Assembly (NCBI GenBank): GCA_017512465.1
Contig: JAFWGH010000070.1
Span: forward strand, 1 to 46,466
Origin: Clostridia bacterium
GTDB lineage: Bacteria; Bacillota; Clostridia; Oscillospirales; Acutalibacteraceae
Length of the DNA stretch: 46,466 nucleotides
Direction of reading: 5' to 3'
Positions 1 through 8,224 of this stretch are shown piece by piece (within the stretch, counting starts at the first letter, position 1; each line of letters begins with the position of its first letter). The notes beneath the pieces were generated by a model, which was not told the DNA's origin, made no database searches, and worked only from the letters and a program-made list of their open reading frames with translations. The position numbers and the translations under genes are program-made.

Positions 1-3
1 AAA

Positions 4-708
4 ATGACAAGTGTAGAAGAACTAAAAGCACTGAAAATTGAATATCCTCCCGAGGAAGCGATAGTCGGTTGCAATAGTTTCTACAACAGAGTTGTTAAGC
101 GCATGATTGATTTTGTGCTTGCACTGTTCGCAACCATCCTGCTATCTCCACTTCTTTTGGTTATTAGCCTCTTGATTGTCATCGATGATGGGTTCCCGGT
201 ATTCTACAGAGCATACCGGGGCGGTTATAAAAATAAAAGTTTTAAAATTTTCAAATTTAGAAGTATGGTAAAGAATGCCGATAAAATCGGCGGCGGCACC
301 ACGGCGCTCAATGATGATCGCATCACTAAGATAGGACATTTTATTCGCAAAACCAAGATGGATGAATTTGCCAATCTGTTTAATATCCTGCGTGGAGAAA
401 TGAGTTTTATCGGACCGCGACCGGAGCTGTTGCGGTACACCGAGCAGTATGAGGGTGTAGAGCAATACATATTTGAGGTCAGACCCGGCATAACCGATTT
501 CAGTTCAGATCTCTTTATTAATCTCGATGAAATTGTCGGCGACCAAAATGCCGATGAAATGTATGAAACCTATGTGCTTAAAAATAAAAATGCTCTGCGT
601 GTGAAATACGCTGCTGAAGTTTCCTTCAAGACAGATATCAAAATATTTTTTAAGACCGTATTTGATGTGGTCAAAAAAGCGGTAAATGTTATTTTTGGCA
701 GAAAATAA
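4..708 (+). CDS. Initiating sugar transferase (monotopic phosphoglycosyl transferase, WcaJ/PglC-type)
   Basis: 234 aa. Transfers a sugar-1-phosphate from a nucleotide sugar to undecaprenyl phosphate at the inner membrane face, the first step of repeat-unit assembly. Seen: KRMIDF (residues 32-37) leading into one hydrophobic helix (about 36-60), KIFKFRSM (81-88), the catalytic-type Asp-Glu pair (120-121), GEMSFIGPRPE (131-141) and RPGIT (160-164). All are hallmarks of the bacterial sugar transferase family, and the length is normal for the short single-domain form. The sugar specificity cannot be read. The ATG lies only 3 bases from the window edge and the frame is open to the edge, so the true start could be upstream. 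The N-terminal 30 residues before the helix are compatible with this start. Confidence 0.9.
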   Translation: MTSVEELKALKIEYPPEEAIVGCNSFYNRVVKRMIDFVLALFATILLSPLLLVISLLIVIDDGFPVFYRAYRGGYKNKSFKIFKFRSMVKNADKIGGGTTALNDDRITKIGHFIRKTKMDEFANLFNILRGEMSFIGPRPELLRYTEQYEGVEQYIFEVRPGITDFSSDLFINLDEIVGDQNADEMYETYVLKNKNALRVKYAAEVSFKTDIKIFFKTVFDVVKKAVNVIFGRK

Positions 709-713
709 CATTT
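684..713 (+). other. Perfect 12-bp hairpin over the stop codon of the sugar transferase gene
   Basis: The arms 684-695 and 702-713 are exact reverse complements, separated by a 6-base loop. The TAA stop (706-708) lies in the right arm. The left arm is coding sequence. The stem is almost all A/T and no separate T-run follows, so it is not a textbook terminator. An AT-rich repeat begins directly after it. Confidence 0.7.
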
Positions 714-751
714 AGAATTCTAAATTCAAAATTCTAAATGCAAAATGAAAT
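709..751. repeat. AT-rich intergenic repeat, left of four-helix-bundle gene 1
   Basis: Low-complexity block built from alternating ttagaattctaa / aaattctaaatgc units. The 15-base string at 736-750 (aaatgcaaaatgaaa) recurs at 43883-43897 behind the VanZ-like gene. The aaattctaaatgc unit recurs inverted on the other side of the four-helix-bundle gene (about 1130-1152). Confidence 0.55.
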
Positions 752-763
752 GTGAGAAAAAAC

Positions 764-1120
764 ATGGAGAAAGAAAACGCCATTCTAATTAAGAGCAAGA
801 AATTTGCAGTTAGGATTATTCGTTTTTACAAGTATTTATATAACGAGAAGCATGAGTATATCTTGGCACAGCAAATTCTTAAGAGCGGTACAAGCATTGG
901 CGCCAATACACGAGAAGCATCAAGGGCTCAAAGTAGAAAAGACTTTATTGCCAAACAATGTATTGCACTTAAAGAAGCAGAGGAAACATGTTACTGGCTT
1001 GAAATTATGAAAGAAGCAGAAATCATTGAAACACAGGAATTTGAAACGATGTATGCAGATGCAAAAGAGTTAGTTGCAATTTTAACCAGCATTATAAAGA
1101 CTACGGAAATCAATAAATAA
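764..1120 (+). CDS. Four-helix bundle protein, 23S rRNA intervening-sequence (S23/TIGR02436-like) family
   Basis: 118 aa from ATG 764. An in-frame GTG at 752 would add four residues (MRKN); the GAG at 755-757 is a weak ribosome site for 764. The protein is nearly all helical. It carries the family signature KSGTSIGAN (near residue 40) followed by S-x-x-DF-x-x-K and IALKE-x-x-E-x-x-YWL. Members were first found as ORFs in 23S rRNA intervening sequences and are related to the bAvd accessory protein of diversity-generating retroelements. The cellular role of stand-alone copies is unknown. No rRNA or reverse transcriptase is nearby. It sits alone in an AT-rich slot between two glycan genes and has a diverged paralogue at 9711. 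Confidence 0.85.
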   Translation: MEKENAILIKSKKFAVRIIRFYKYLYNEKHEYILAQQILKSGTSIGANTREASRAQSRKDFIAKQCIALKEAEETCYWLEIMKEAEIIETQEFETMYADAKELVAILTSIIKTTEINK

Positions 1121-1154
1121 TTTAGAATTAAGCATTTAGAATTTAGCATTTTTT
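1121..1154. repeat. AT-rich intergenic repeat, right of four-helix-bundle gene 1
   Basis: Two imperfect copies of a tttagaatt-a-gcattt unit. Read on the opposite strand it resembles the block at 709-751, so the small gene is bordered by imperfect inverted copies. The units are partly self-complementary and very AT-rich, so chance similarity is a real concern. Confidence 0.45.
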
Positions 1155-1166
1155 GAGGGAGTTATT

Positions 1167-2108
1167 TTGGAATATATTTTACTTAAAAATTCAAATTTAA
1201 CCGTGTCTCGCTTCTGTATGGGCGGCTGTCCGATGGGCGGCTACGGCTGGGGCGATGTGCAGGAGCGGGAGCTGATTGATGCCGTGCACACCGCACTCGA
1301 CAGCGGCGTCAACTTTTTTGACACTGCCGAAACCTACGGGCTCGGGCAGTCGGAGTTAACGCTCGGCAAGGCGCTTGGCGCAAGAAGAAAAGATGTTGTT
1401 ATTTCCGACAAGTTCGGCGTACATGCAAAAAAAGGACAACCTACCTTTTATGACAACAGCCGCGAATATATCTTTGAAGCCTGTGAGGGTTCGCTGCAGC
1501 GGCTCGGTACGGACTATATTGATTTATATACCGTGCATTATCGTGACGGTAAGACCCCGCTTGCCGATGTGGCAGATACTTTGGAGCGACTCAAAGAGCG
1601 GGGCAAGATTCGCTATGCGGCGCTTTCAAATATCGGCGAAGCGGATGAAGCGGAGCTGAAAGCGCTAAAAGGTAAGTTTGTTTCGTTTCAAGATGAATAC
1701 TCTCTCGCCTGCCGCAAAAATGAAGCGGTTATCAAACGCTTGGCAAAGGAGTATGATCTCTCACCGCTGACTTGGGGCTCTCTCGGGCAGGGCATCCTGA
1801 CCGGCAAGTATAATTTGGAAAACACCAACTTCGGTGCGGACGACAGGCGCTCGCGTGAAATCTATGTAAACTTTCACGGTGACAAACTCAAAAAGAATTT
1901 GGAAATTGTAGAAGTGATGCGCGGCATCGCCGCGGCACACGGCGTGTCGGTAGCGAGTGTGGCAGTGAGATATATTTTGGATAATATTGAAGAAAGCGTG
2001 GTGCTCGCAGGCATCAAACGCCCCGCACAGTTAAAATCCAACCTCGAAGCATTCAACTTTAATTTGAGTGAGGAAGAACTACAGGAATTAAACGAGATTT
2101 CAAAATAA
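1167..2108 (+). CDS. Aldo/keto reductase
   Basis: 313 aa, TTG start at 1167 with GAGGGA seven bases upstream; no ATG would keep the N-terminal strand. NAD(P)H-dependent carbonyl reductase of the AKR superfamily. The full catalytic tetrad is visible: Asp52 and Tyr57 in FDTAETYG, Lys82 in ISDKFG, and His124 in YTVHY. The length matches the family. The gene looks more GC-rich than the glycosyltransferases around it. It ends one base before the acyltransferase start. Its role here is inferred only: it could reduce a keto-sugar or a transketolase product in precursor synthesis, but many AKRs are broad-specificity housekeeping enzymes. Confidence 0.9.
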   Translation: MEYILLKNSNLTVSRFCMGGCPMGGYGWGDVQERELIDAVHTALDSGVNFFDTAETYGLGQSELTLGKALGARRKDVVISDKFGVHAKKGQPTFYDNSREYIFEACEGSLQRLGTDYIDLYTVHYRDGKTPLADVADTLERLKERGKIRYAALSNIGEADEAELKALKGKFVSFQDEYSLACRKNEAVIKRLAKEYDLSPLTWGSLGQGILTGKYNLENTNFGADDRRSREIYVNFHGDKLKKNLEIVEVMRGIAAAHGVSVASVAVRYILDNIEESVVLAGIKRPAQLKSNLEAFNFNLSEEELQELNEISK

Positions 2109-2109
2109 C

Positions 2110-3132
2110 ATGAGTGAAACAAAGCAAAGAAAAATTGCATATATAGCACAGGCACAGTTGATTGGGTGTATCCTTGTGATTTTAGGGCATTCTATTCCGC
2201 TCAATTGGAAGATTCCAAATGCTATTTATCTCATGGATACTTTTTTATATACCTTTCACATGCCTCTATTTTTCTTTGTGAGCGGATATTTGTTTTATAA
2301 AACACACGCTATGCAGAGATACACCTATTCCGCTTATGTAAGAAAACGCAGCTATCGTCTGCTGCTGCCTTATGTGGTATTGACCATAGTCGGCTTTTTC
2401 CCGAAGGTTTTATTGAGTACTTTTTTTCACGGTGAAGCGGAATTGTCACTGATGTATTTTATTAAGGCTTTTTTAGTACCGCGGGAAAATGTGTGGGGAC
2501 ATTTTTGGTTCCTGCCGACATTATTGTTAATATCTTTGCTGTCATTTTTGTTTGCAAAACTCAAAAACAAATCCGTCGTTGTTTTTGCTTTCATTACAGT
2601 GCTACTCTTCGGATTGCCGCTTATCGGTAAAGTGACGGATTGGTTTGCTGTTAACGATATTCTTAAATATACTTGCTTTTATGCGCTCGGCTTGCTGTTT
2701 GCAGACACGGCAGCAGAAACGCTCATAACGGGGAAAAGAACAAAGTATGCATTTTTGCTGTTGCTTCCGCTCGCTCTAGCAGCGTATTTTCTGATTCAAA
2801 CAAGAATTGAATGGGTAAAAACCTTAAAACATGAAGTCATTGGTATCATGATGCTGCTGTTTGTGTTGGCAATTGCGCAGTGCTTTGATATCACCAATAC
2901 CAAAGTCGGCAGATTCATGTGTGATAAAACCTATTCTATTTTTATTTTATCCTGGCCGTTCCAAAGTGTTGTGAGTATCGTATTTGAACAAAAGCTGGCG
3001 CAACCATATTACATCACGATGCCGCTTGCGTTTGCGGCAGGCATCTGCGGACCGATTGTAACAATCCTTTTGATTGATTTCATAGAGAAGAAAGCGAACA
3101 AACGATTTTTATCACCTATTATTGGAGGATAA
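2110..3132 (+). CDS. Membrane acyltransferase, acyltransferase-3 family (copy 1)
   Basis: 340 aa integral membrane protein of about ten helices. N-terminal ILGHS with His27 is the family catalytic-type histidine, and HMPLFFFVSGYLF follows in helix two. Members move acetyl, succinyl or similar groups onto exported glycans using cytoplasmic acyl donors. It starts one base after the reductase stop and ends three bases before the transketolase subunit, so all are probably co-transcribed. It is one of three such proteins in the window (also 17556 and 37714). They are clearly different in sequence, consistent with different acceptor positions. The exact substituent is not predictable. Confidence 0.85.
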   Translation: MSETKQRKIAYIAQAQLIGCILVILGHSIPLNWKIPNAIYLMDTFLYTFHMPLFFFVSGYLFYKTHAMQRYTYSAYVRKRSYRLLLPYVVLTIVGFFPKVLLSTFFHGEAELSLMYFIKAFLVPRENVWGHFWFLPTLLLISLLSFLFAKLKNKSVVVFAFITVLLFGLPLIGKVTDWFAVNDILKYTCFYALGLLFADTAAETLITGKRTKYAFLLLLPLALAAYFLIQTRIEWVKTLKHEVIGIMMLLFVLAIAQCFDITNTKVGRFMCDKTYSIFILSWPFQSVVSIVFEQKLAQPYYITMPLAFAAGICGPIVTILLIDFIEKKANKRFLSPIIGG

Positions 3133-3135
3133 CAT

Positions 3136-4065
3136 ATGACCGGTGAACAATTAGCGTGGAAAATCAGAAGACATGGCGTGGAAATGACGCATCTTTCCGG
3201 CGGCTCGCATCTGGCATCTATTTTAAGCGTTGCCGATGTAATGGGTAAGCTGTATGCTGAAGTGTTGCGTGTTGACCCGCAAAATCCGAAGGATGAAAAC
3301 CGAGACAGGTTTATTCTTTCTAAGGGACATGCCGGCGCAAGTGTATATGCTGCACTTGCCGAGAGCGGTTTTTTCCCGGTAGAGGAATTAAAAACCCACT
3401 ATCAAAACGCATCCCGCCTTTCCGGGCATGTGAGCCACCATGTACCGGGGGTAGACCTCTCGACCGGTTCTCTCGGTCACGGACTTCCCGTTGCAGCAGG
3501 TATGGCGTATGCGGGACTGAAAAACCACAAGGATTACAAAGTCTATGTGGTACTGGGAGACGGCGAGTGCGATGAAGGCTCTGTTTGGGAAGCGGCAATG
3601 TTTGCAGCGCACAATGATTTAAAGAATTTGACTGCGATTGTGGACCACAATATGATGCAGAGTATGGACTTTTGTGAAAAAACCGTAGCGCTCGGGAACT
3701 TTGAAGCGAAGTGGGAAGCTTTCGGCTGGAATGTTGTGAGCATTAACGGCAACGACCACAAAGAATTAGACGAAGCTTTCAAGAAAGAATTTGATAATGA
3801 GAAGCCCAAGGTCATTATTGCCAACACAAAAAAAGGTTTCGGCATCCCGTTTATGGAGTTTGATATTTTGTGGCACTATCGTTTCCCGCATGACGGATGG
3901 GAGTATGATTTGGCGGTCAATGAACTGCACAAGATTAAGCCGGAAGGCGTGGAAGACCCCTACACACCCAATGGTATTGAGAACCCGACACCGGTTCCCG
4001 AAGGGGCAGATATTTATAATGACCATACGACGAGTGCGACTTGGCACCCGAATTGGCGAAAATAA
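3136..4065 (+). CDS. Transketolase, N-terminal (ThDP-binding) subunit
   Basis: 309 aa. Carries the thiamine-diphosphate/Mg motif from GDG (141-143) to Asn172, plus the conserved histidines of SGGSH (25), SKGHAG (65) and GSLGHG (115). This is the first half of a split transketolase, completed by the next gene. Transketolase moves two-carbon ketol units between sugar phosphates. A strong GGAGG lies upstream. Location inside a surface-glycan operon suggests supply or modification of an unusual sugar rather than the housekeeping pentose pathway, but that is inference. The C-terminal approximately 45 residues (rich in Pro, Asp and His) extend a little beyond typical N-subunits. Confidence 0.93.
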   Translation: MTGEQLAWKIRRHGVEMTHLSGGSHLASILSVADVMGKLYAEVLRVDPQNPKDENRDRFILSKGHAGASVYAALAESGFFPVEELKTHYQNASRLSGHVSHHVPGVDLSTGSLGHGLPVAAGMAYAGLKNHKDYKVYVVLGDGECDEGSVWEAAMFAAHNDLKNLTAIVDHNMMQSMDFCEKTVALGNFEAKWEAFGWNVVSINGNDHKELDEAFKKEFDNEKPKVIIANTKKGFGIPFMEFDILWHYRFPHDGWEYDLAVNELHKIKPEGVEDPYTPNGIENPTPVPEGADIYNDHTTSATWHPNWRK

Positions 4066-4076
4066 TTTTTCGCCAA
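4053..4076 (+). other. Perfect 10-bp hairpin with the transketolase-N stop codon in its loop
   Basis: TTGGCGAAAA (4053-4062) pairs exactly with TTTTCGCCAA (4067-4076). The loop is taat, with the TAA stop at 4063-4065. It has no trailing T-run and the next gene is the partner subunit, so complete termination here would make little sense. Attenuation or RNA processing is possible. A repeat block follows immediately. Confidence 0.7.
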
Positions 4077-4136
4077 AATGAATAGTGAATGATGAATAAT
4101 GAATAATTGAGGGCGGGACACCCGCACCCGATTTGA
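4077..4136. repeat. Solo intergenic repeat: AT-rich tandem part plus G-rich hairpin
   Basis: Tandem tgaat-like units (4083-4108) lead into the short hairpin GCGGG-ACA-CCCGC (4113-4125) and cacccgatttga (4125-4136). The 20 bases 4111-4130 are the exact reverse complement of 10097-10116, and cacccgatttga recurs at 9605-9616. It separates the two transketolase subunits. Confidence 0.75.
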
Positions 4137-4155
4137 TTTAGTGAGAGAAAAAACT

Positions 4156-5088
4156 ATGCGTGATACAGTAATCAGAACGCTGATTGAACAAGCGAAAAAA
4201 GACAAAAATATTGAATTAATCACCGGTGACCTCGGCTTCGGGGTGTTAAAACCCTTTTACGAGCAGTTACCGAATCAATTCACCAATGCCGGCATTGCCG
4301 AGCAGAGTATGACCGGTATTGCCGCCGGCATGGCGCTGAGCGGTAAAACGGTGTTCACCTACTCCATCGGTAATTTCCCGACACTCAGGTGTGTGGAGCA
4401 AATCCGCAACGACTGCGCGTATATGAAAGCAAATGTAAAAATCATTTGTGTGGGCGGCGGTTTTGTGTACGGCTCGCTCGGCATGAGCCACCAGGCAACG
4501 GATGATATTGCGATTATCCGCGCGCTCCCCGGAGTCACTGTGGTGTGCCCCGGTGATCCCACGGAAGCGGCGGAAGCCGTCAAAGCAATCATTCACACGC
4601 CCGGCACGGTCTACTTAAGGCTGGGCAGAGGCGGTGAAAAGAAAGTTCACGAGAAAATCGAGAATTTCCAAATCGGCAAGGCGATAAAAGTGCGTGAACC
4701 GATAGAAAGCGCAAATAAGAAAATTGCTGTTTTTTCGGCAGGCGCAATTTTGGAAGAAGCAACCGCCGCGGCAGACCTGCTTGAACAAGATGGTATCGGG
4801 GTGGAGCAATATTCTTTCCACACGGTTAAGCCGATTGATAAAGAAGTGATAGCGGCTTGCGCCAAAGAGTACGATTATATCGTCACGGTGGAGGAACACA
4901 ATATTCTCGGCGGCTTTGCAAGCGCGGTATCGGAAGTGATTACCGATATTGGAGCAAAAGTGAAGCTTATTAAAATCGGCATTCCCGATGAATATTGTAC
5001 GGCAGTAGGAAATCAAAACTATTTACGTTCGTTGTATGGCATGAATGCAGAGCAGATTGTAAAGAGAGTAAAGGAAGAAATCAGTTAA
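4156..5088 (+). CDS. Transketolase, C-terminal (pyrimidine-binding) subunit
   Basis: 310 aa from ATG 4156. A GTG at 4141 would add five residues, but its GAGAG is better placed as the ribosome site for 4156. Contains the catalytic-type Glu49 in NAGIAEQ, the AAGMALSGK helix, and a C-terminal transketolase domain (about 180-300). It pairs with the gene at 3136 to form an alpha2beta2-type enzyme. Between them lies 90 bases containing a hairpin and an interspersed repeat, which is odd for obligate partners usually a few bases apart. The stop overlaps the next start (TAATG), indicating coupling to the polymerase gene. Confidence 0.93.
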   Translation: MRDTVIRTLIEQAKKDKNIELITGDLGFGVLKPFYEQLPNQFTNAGIAEQSMTGIAAGMALSGKTVFTYSIGNFPTLRCVEQIRNDCAYMKANVKIICVGGGFVYGSLGMSHQATDDIAIIRALPGVTVVCPGDPTEAAEAVKAIIHTPGTVYLRLGRGGEKKVHEKIENFQIGKAIKVREPIESANKKIAVFSAGAILEEATAAADLLEQDGIGVEQYSFHTVKPIDKEVIAACAKEYDYIVTVEEHNILGGFASAVSEVITDIGAKVKLIKIGIPDEYCTAVGNQNYLRSLYGMNAEQIVKRVKEEIS

Positions 5089-6239
5089 TGTTTGAACAAA
5101 ATAGATGGGTATATTATTTAGCTTTGATATTGTGCGGTTTATGCGCATTGATTATCAATCAGCGAAATGTCAATTACTCTATATTAGACGACAAGTCACA
5201 AAAACAACGACAAAAGATTGTATACATATTAACTTTTGTAATGTTCGCTTATATTACCTTTTGGGCAGCAATTCGAAATGGCGTGGCGGATACGGCAGCT
5301 TATATCAACAACTACAAAGCATTAAGTACGGACATATCTATCAAAGAACTGTTTTTTAGTGATAAGGATGCTTCCGGAGATAAAGCACCGTTATTTGTGT
5401 TGTATCAGCTTGTTTTGAAACGATTGGGCTTCAGATGGCAGTTTTACCTTGCCAGCATTGCAATTGTTTCCGGATTTTGTATTTATAAAGGCATCAGCCG
5501 GTATTCCGATGATGTGATTATCAGTTATTATATTTTCATTACCGGTTTGTATTACACTTGGCTATTTAACGGCATGCGCCAGTTTTTAGTGGCTGCCATT
5601 TTGTTTGCGAATTTCAAATGGGTGGTCGAAAAAAAGCTGTGGAAAGTGCTATTGTTGGTATTTGTGCTCTATTTTGTACACAAAACCGCATGGACATTTA
5701 TTCCTGTCTATTTCATTGCCAACATGAAAAACTGGAGTTACGGTATTTATGCTTGTATTTTGGCAACAATGGCAGTGGTTATTCTGTTCCCAAATCAGTT
5801 CACGGCGCTGTTAGACAGCTCGTTTGAAGAGTATGATGTGGCAGAGCAATTTGCGGAGGATGATGGTGTAAATATCTTGCGCTTCCTTGTTTCCATGGTT
5901 ACACCGGTGTTGGCATTTGTATATAAAGATAAAATAGCGGAGTTTAATAGTCCGGATATCAATGTTCTCGTCAACATGTCACTGATTACCGGCGGATTGT
6001 ATGCAGTGGGCGTGGTAACAAGCGGTATTTATATGGGGAGACTGCCTTTATATACGGATATCTTCGGATTGATACTCTTCCCTTTCATTCTAAAGCGGGT
6101 CTTGCCAAAGCAAACCAAAGGGCCTATTTTTGCAACTAGTTTAATTTTCTATGGAGTATATTTTTATTTGCAGACCCGGGATTCATACTACACTACAAAC
6201 TGGTTTGCATCAATGGATTTGGGCGGAGCTCAACTGTAA
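5088..6239 (+). CDS. EpsG-like polysaccharide polymerase (Wzy-type)
   Basis: 383 aa, start ATG 5088 overlapping the preceding stop; a longer frame upstream is shadow. Roughly ten to eleven membrane segments. The N-terminal third carries the EpsG-family pattern: WAAIRNGVADTAAY (an R-x-x-x-x-D-T motif), a loop ending in DKAPLFVLYQ, and later YTWLFNGMRQFLVAA (the GMRQ motif typical of EpsG). The family is thought to join undecaprenyl-linked repeat units outside the membrane. It is the only EpsG-like protein in the window, making it the main candidate for polymerisation in the Wzx/Wzy scheme. Linkage specificity is unknown. Confidence 0.8.
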   Translation: MFEQNRWVYYLALILCGLCALIINQRNVNYSILDDKSQKQRQKIVYILTFVMFAYITFWAAIRNGVADTAAYINNYKALSTDISIKELFFSDKDASGDKAPLFVLYQLVLKRLGFRWQFYLASIAIVSGFCIYKGISRYSDDVIISYYIFITGLYYTWLFNGMRQFLVAAILFANFKWVVEKKLWKVLLLVFVLYFVHKTAWTFIPVYFIANMKNWSYGIYACILATMAVVILFPNQFTALLDSSFEEYDVAEQFAEDDGVNILRFLVSMVTPVLAFVYKDKIAEFNSPDINVLVNMSLITGGLYAVGVVTSGIYMGRLPLYTDIFGLILFPFILKRVLPKQTKGPIFATSLIFYGVYFYLQTRDSYYTTNWFASMDLGGAQL

Positions 6240-6251
6240 AGGGGAAATAAA

Positions 6252-7379
6252 GTGACAAAAATACTGATTATTGCGAATGATGAAAGCACAATATTAAATT
6301 TTCGCTGTGAAATTGTCTCGAGTTTTGTAAAGAGCGGCTTTGATGTGACTGTCTGTTATCCGCTTGCAGAGAATACCGAAAGCATTGCGTCTCTCGGTTG
6401 CAAGGTTGAGAATGTAAATGTCAGCAGGCACGGCACGGATATTTTGCAGGATTTGAAATTTGTGAAGGATTGCAAAAAGTTAATACATCAGTATCATCCG
6501 GATATCGTTTTAACATATACCGTTAAACCGAATATTTACGCCAGCATAGCTTGTCAATCAATAAAGACACCGTATTTGAATAATGTGACAGGACTGGGTA
6601 GCGTTTTGCAGAACAAGGGCTTGCTTTCCTCTCTGATTTTAAAACTGCAAAAAATCGGCTACCGTAAAAGCAGTTGTGTGTTTTTTCAAAATGTGGAGAA
6701 TAGAGACAAGTTAAAGGAAGCGGGCGTTATCGGCGAAAATACGCCTACGGTGATTTTACCCGGCTCCGGGGTTAATTTGGAAAAACAAAAGTATGAATCG
6801 TTTCCGCCGAATGACGGTGTCACGCGCTTTGTATTTGTTTCCAGAGTCAGAGCCGATAAAGGCTATAATGAGTTTTTTGAAGCCGTGCAACACATTAAGC
6901 AAAAATATCCAAACACCGAATTTCATGTAATCGGTTGGTACGAGGAAGAACAATTAACACCGATGGTAGACAAGCTCCATGGCGAAGGTGTGATTATCTA
7001 CCACGGCAAGAAGCTACAGGAAGAAGTTCACGAGATAGAGAAAAATTGCAATTGCTTAATTCATCCTACCTACCATGAGGGCATGGCAAATGTGCTTTTG
7101 GAGGCTGCGGCGACCGGTCGACCGGTGATTGCGACCAACATTCACGGGTGCATGGAAGCCTTTGAAGAGGGTATTACCGGATTCGGTTGTAAGGTGAAAG
7201 ATGCCCGGTCGCTCGAAGAAGCTATCGAGAAGTTCATCAACACGCCCTATGAACAACAGGTGGAAATGGGCAGGCGCGGCAGAGAAAAAATGGAAAAAGA
7301 ATTTGATAGAAACCTTGTTGCACAGAAATATATTGAAATGATTCACAAGGTTACCGAAAGCGATCAAGCCAAGTATTAA
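6252..7379 (+). CDS. Glycosyltransferase family 4 (PglA/CapM-like)
   Basis: 375 aa, GTG start at 6252 after GGGGAAAT. GT-B fold. Donor-site EX7E motif at Glu276/Glu284 in HEGMANVLLE, and SRVRADKG (197-204) with the Arg/Lys pair that binds the donor diphosphate. The N-terminal half contains YTVKPNIY (89-96) and NNVTGLGSVLQ (110-120), a pattern seen in transferases that add the second sugar to undecaprenyl-PP-linked acetamido sugars (PglA, CapM). A second-sugar role is therefore plausible. Donor identity is not determined by sequence. Confidence 0.88.
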   Translation: MTKILIIANDESTILNFRCEIVSSFVKSGFDVTVCYPLAENTESIASLGCKVENVNVSRHGTDILQDLKFVKDCKKLIHQYHPDIVLTYTVKPNIYASIACQSIKTPYLNNVTGLGSVLQNKGLLSSLILKLQKIGYRKSSCVFFQNVENRDKLKEAGVIGENTPTVILPGSGVNLEKQKYESFPPNDGVTRFVFVSRVRADKGYNEFFEAVQHIKQKYPNTEFHVIGWYEEEQLTPMVDKLHGEGVIIYHGKKLQEEVHEIEKNCNCLIHPTYHEGMANVLLEAAATGRPVIATNIHGCMEAFEEGITGFGCKVKDARSLEEAIEKFINTPYEQQVEMGRRGREKMEKEFDRNLVAQKYIEMIHKVTESDQAKY

Positions 7380-7390
7380 CGGGAGGAAAT

Positions 7391-8209
7391 ATGCCAAAAG
7401 TATCGGTCATTATGGCAGCGTATAACTGTGAAAAAACAGTGGGTAGAGCCATCGAATCCATTTTGGCACAAACCTTTACCGATTGGGAGTTGATTATTTG
7501 TGATGATGCGTCAACAGACCATACCGGTCGGAGCCTAAAGGAGTACAAAAGGCAGTATCCCGAAAAAATAATTTTAATAAAAAATAGCCGAAGATGTTAT
7601 TTGGCACATTCACTGAATCGTTGTTTGAAAATCGCCAAAGGGGAATATATTGCCAGAATGGATGCAGATGATATTTCTCTGCCGGAGCGGTTTCAAACGC
7701 AGGTGGATTTTTTAGACAAGCATCCGGATTATATGGTTGTCGGAACCGCCATGATTCCGTTTGATGCACAAGGCAAAAAAGCGGCACGCTATATGAAAAC
7801 GCAACCGCAGGCAAGAGATTTGGTGAGCCGTTCACCCTTTGCACATGCAACAATTATGATGCGCAAATCCGCTTATACACAGCTGGGCGGTTACACGGTT
7901 TCCAAAAGAACGCGCAGAGGGCAGGATTACGATTTGTGGTTTCGTTTTTTTGCGCTGGGTGAGAAGGGGTATAACTTGCAAGAGCCGTTGTACTTAGTTT
8001 TAGAGGACAGTAATTCATTTAAGCGGCGCACTTTTGAAACACGCATGTATTCCGTTCAGACAAAGCTTATCGGATATAAGCGTTTGCACTATCCGATTTA
8101 CAAATATGTTTTTGCCTTTAAACCCTTAATTGCTTCTGTGGTACCGGCAAAATTGCTGTTGTTTTATCACAGGCAAAGCGACAAAATGAGCAAGAAAAAC
8201 ATTCAATAG
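7391..8209 (+). CDS. Glycosyltransferase family 2
   Basis: 272 aa GT-A fold enzyme, cytoplasmic or peripheral to the membrane. Nucleotide-binding start VSVIMAAYN (4-12), DDAST (38-42) and metal-binding DADD (91-94). Conserved GGYTVSKRTRRGQDYDLW holds the catalytic region near residue 165-185. A strong GGGAGG ribosome site lies seven bases upstream. Inverting transferase; donor and acceptor unknown. It precedes the UDP-sugar dehydrogenase by 15 bases. Confidence 0.9.
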   Translation: MPKVSVIMAAYNCEKTVGRAIESILAQTFTDWELIICDDASTDHTGRSLKEYKRQYPEKIILIKNSRRCYLAHSLNRCLKIAKGEYIARMDADDISLPERFQTQVDFLDKHPDYMVVGTAMIPFDAQGKKAARYMKTQPQARDLVSRSPFAHATIMMRKSAYTQLGGYTVSKRTRRGQDYDLWFRFFALGEKGYNLQEPLYLVLEDSNSFKRRTFETRMYSVQTKLIGYKRLHYPIYKYVFAFKPLIASVVPAKLLLFYHRQSDKMSKKNIQ

Positions 8210-8224
8210 AAACAGAGGTCAAAT

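Noticed and set aside
142..491. Minus-strand open frames over the first gene and many similar ones across the window
   Set aside because: They lie opposite strongly supported plus-strand genes, have no ribosome sites or recognisable motifs, and are shadow frames.
764..1120. Part of a diversity-generating retroelement (Avd)
   Set aside because: No reverse transcriptase or template/variable repeats seen near either four-helix-bundle gene.
4141..4155. GTG 4141 as start of the transketolase C subunit
   Set aside because: It would consume the GAGAG that is well placed as ribosome site for ATG 4156 and adds only five residues not typical of the family.
4995..5087. Longer polymerase start within the transketolase gene
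   Set aside because: The 31 extra residues are out-of-frame transketolase sequence; ATG 5088 starts a normal first membrane helix and overlaps the stop.
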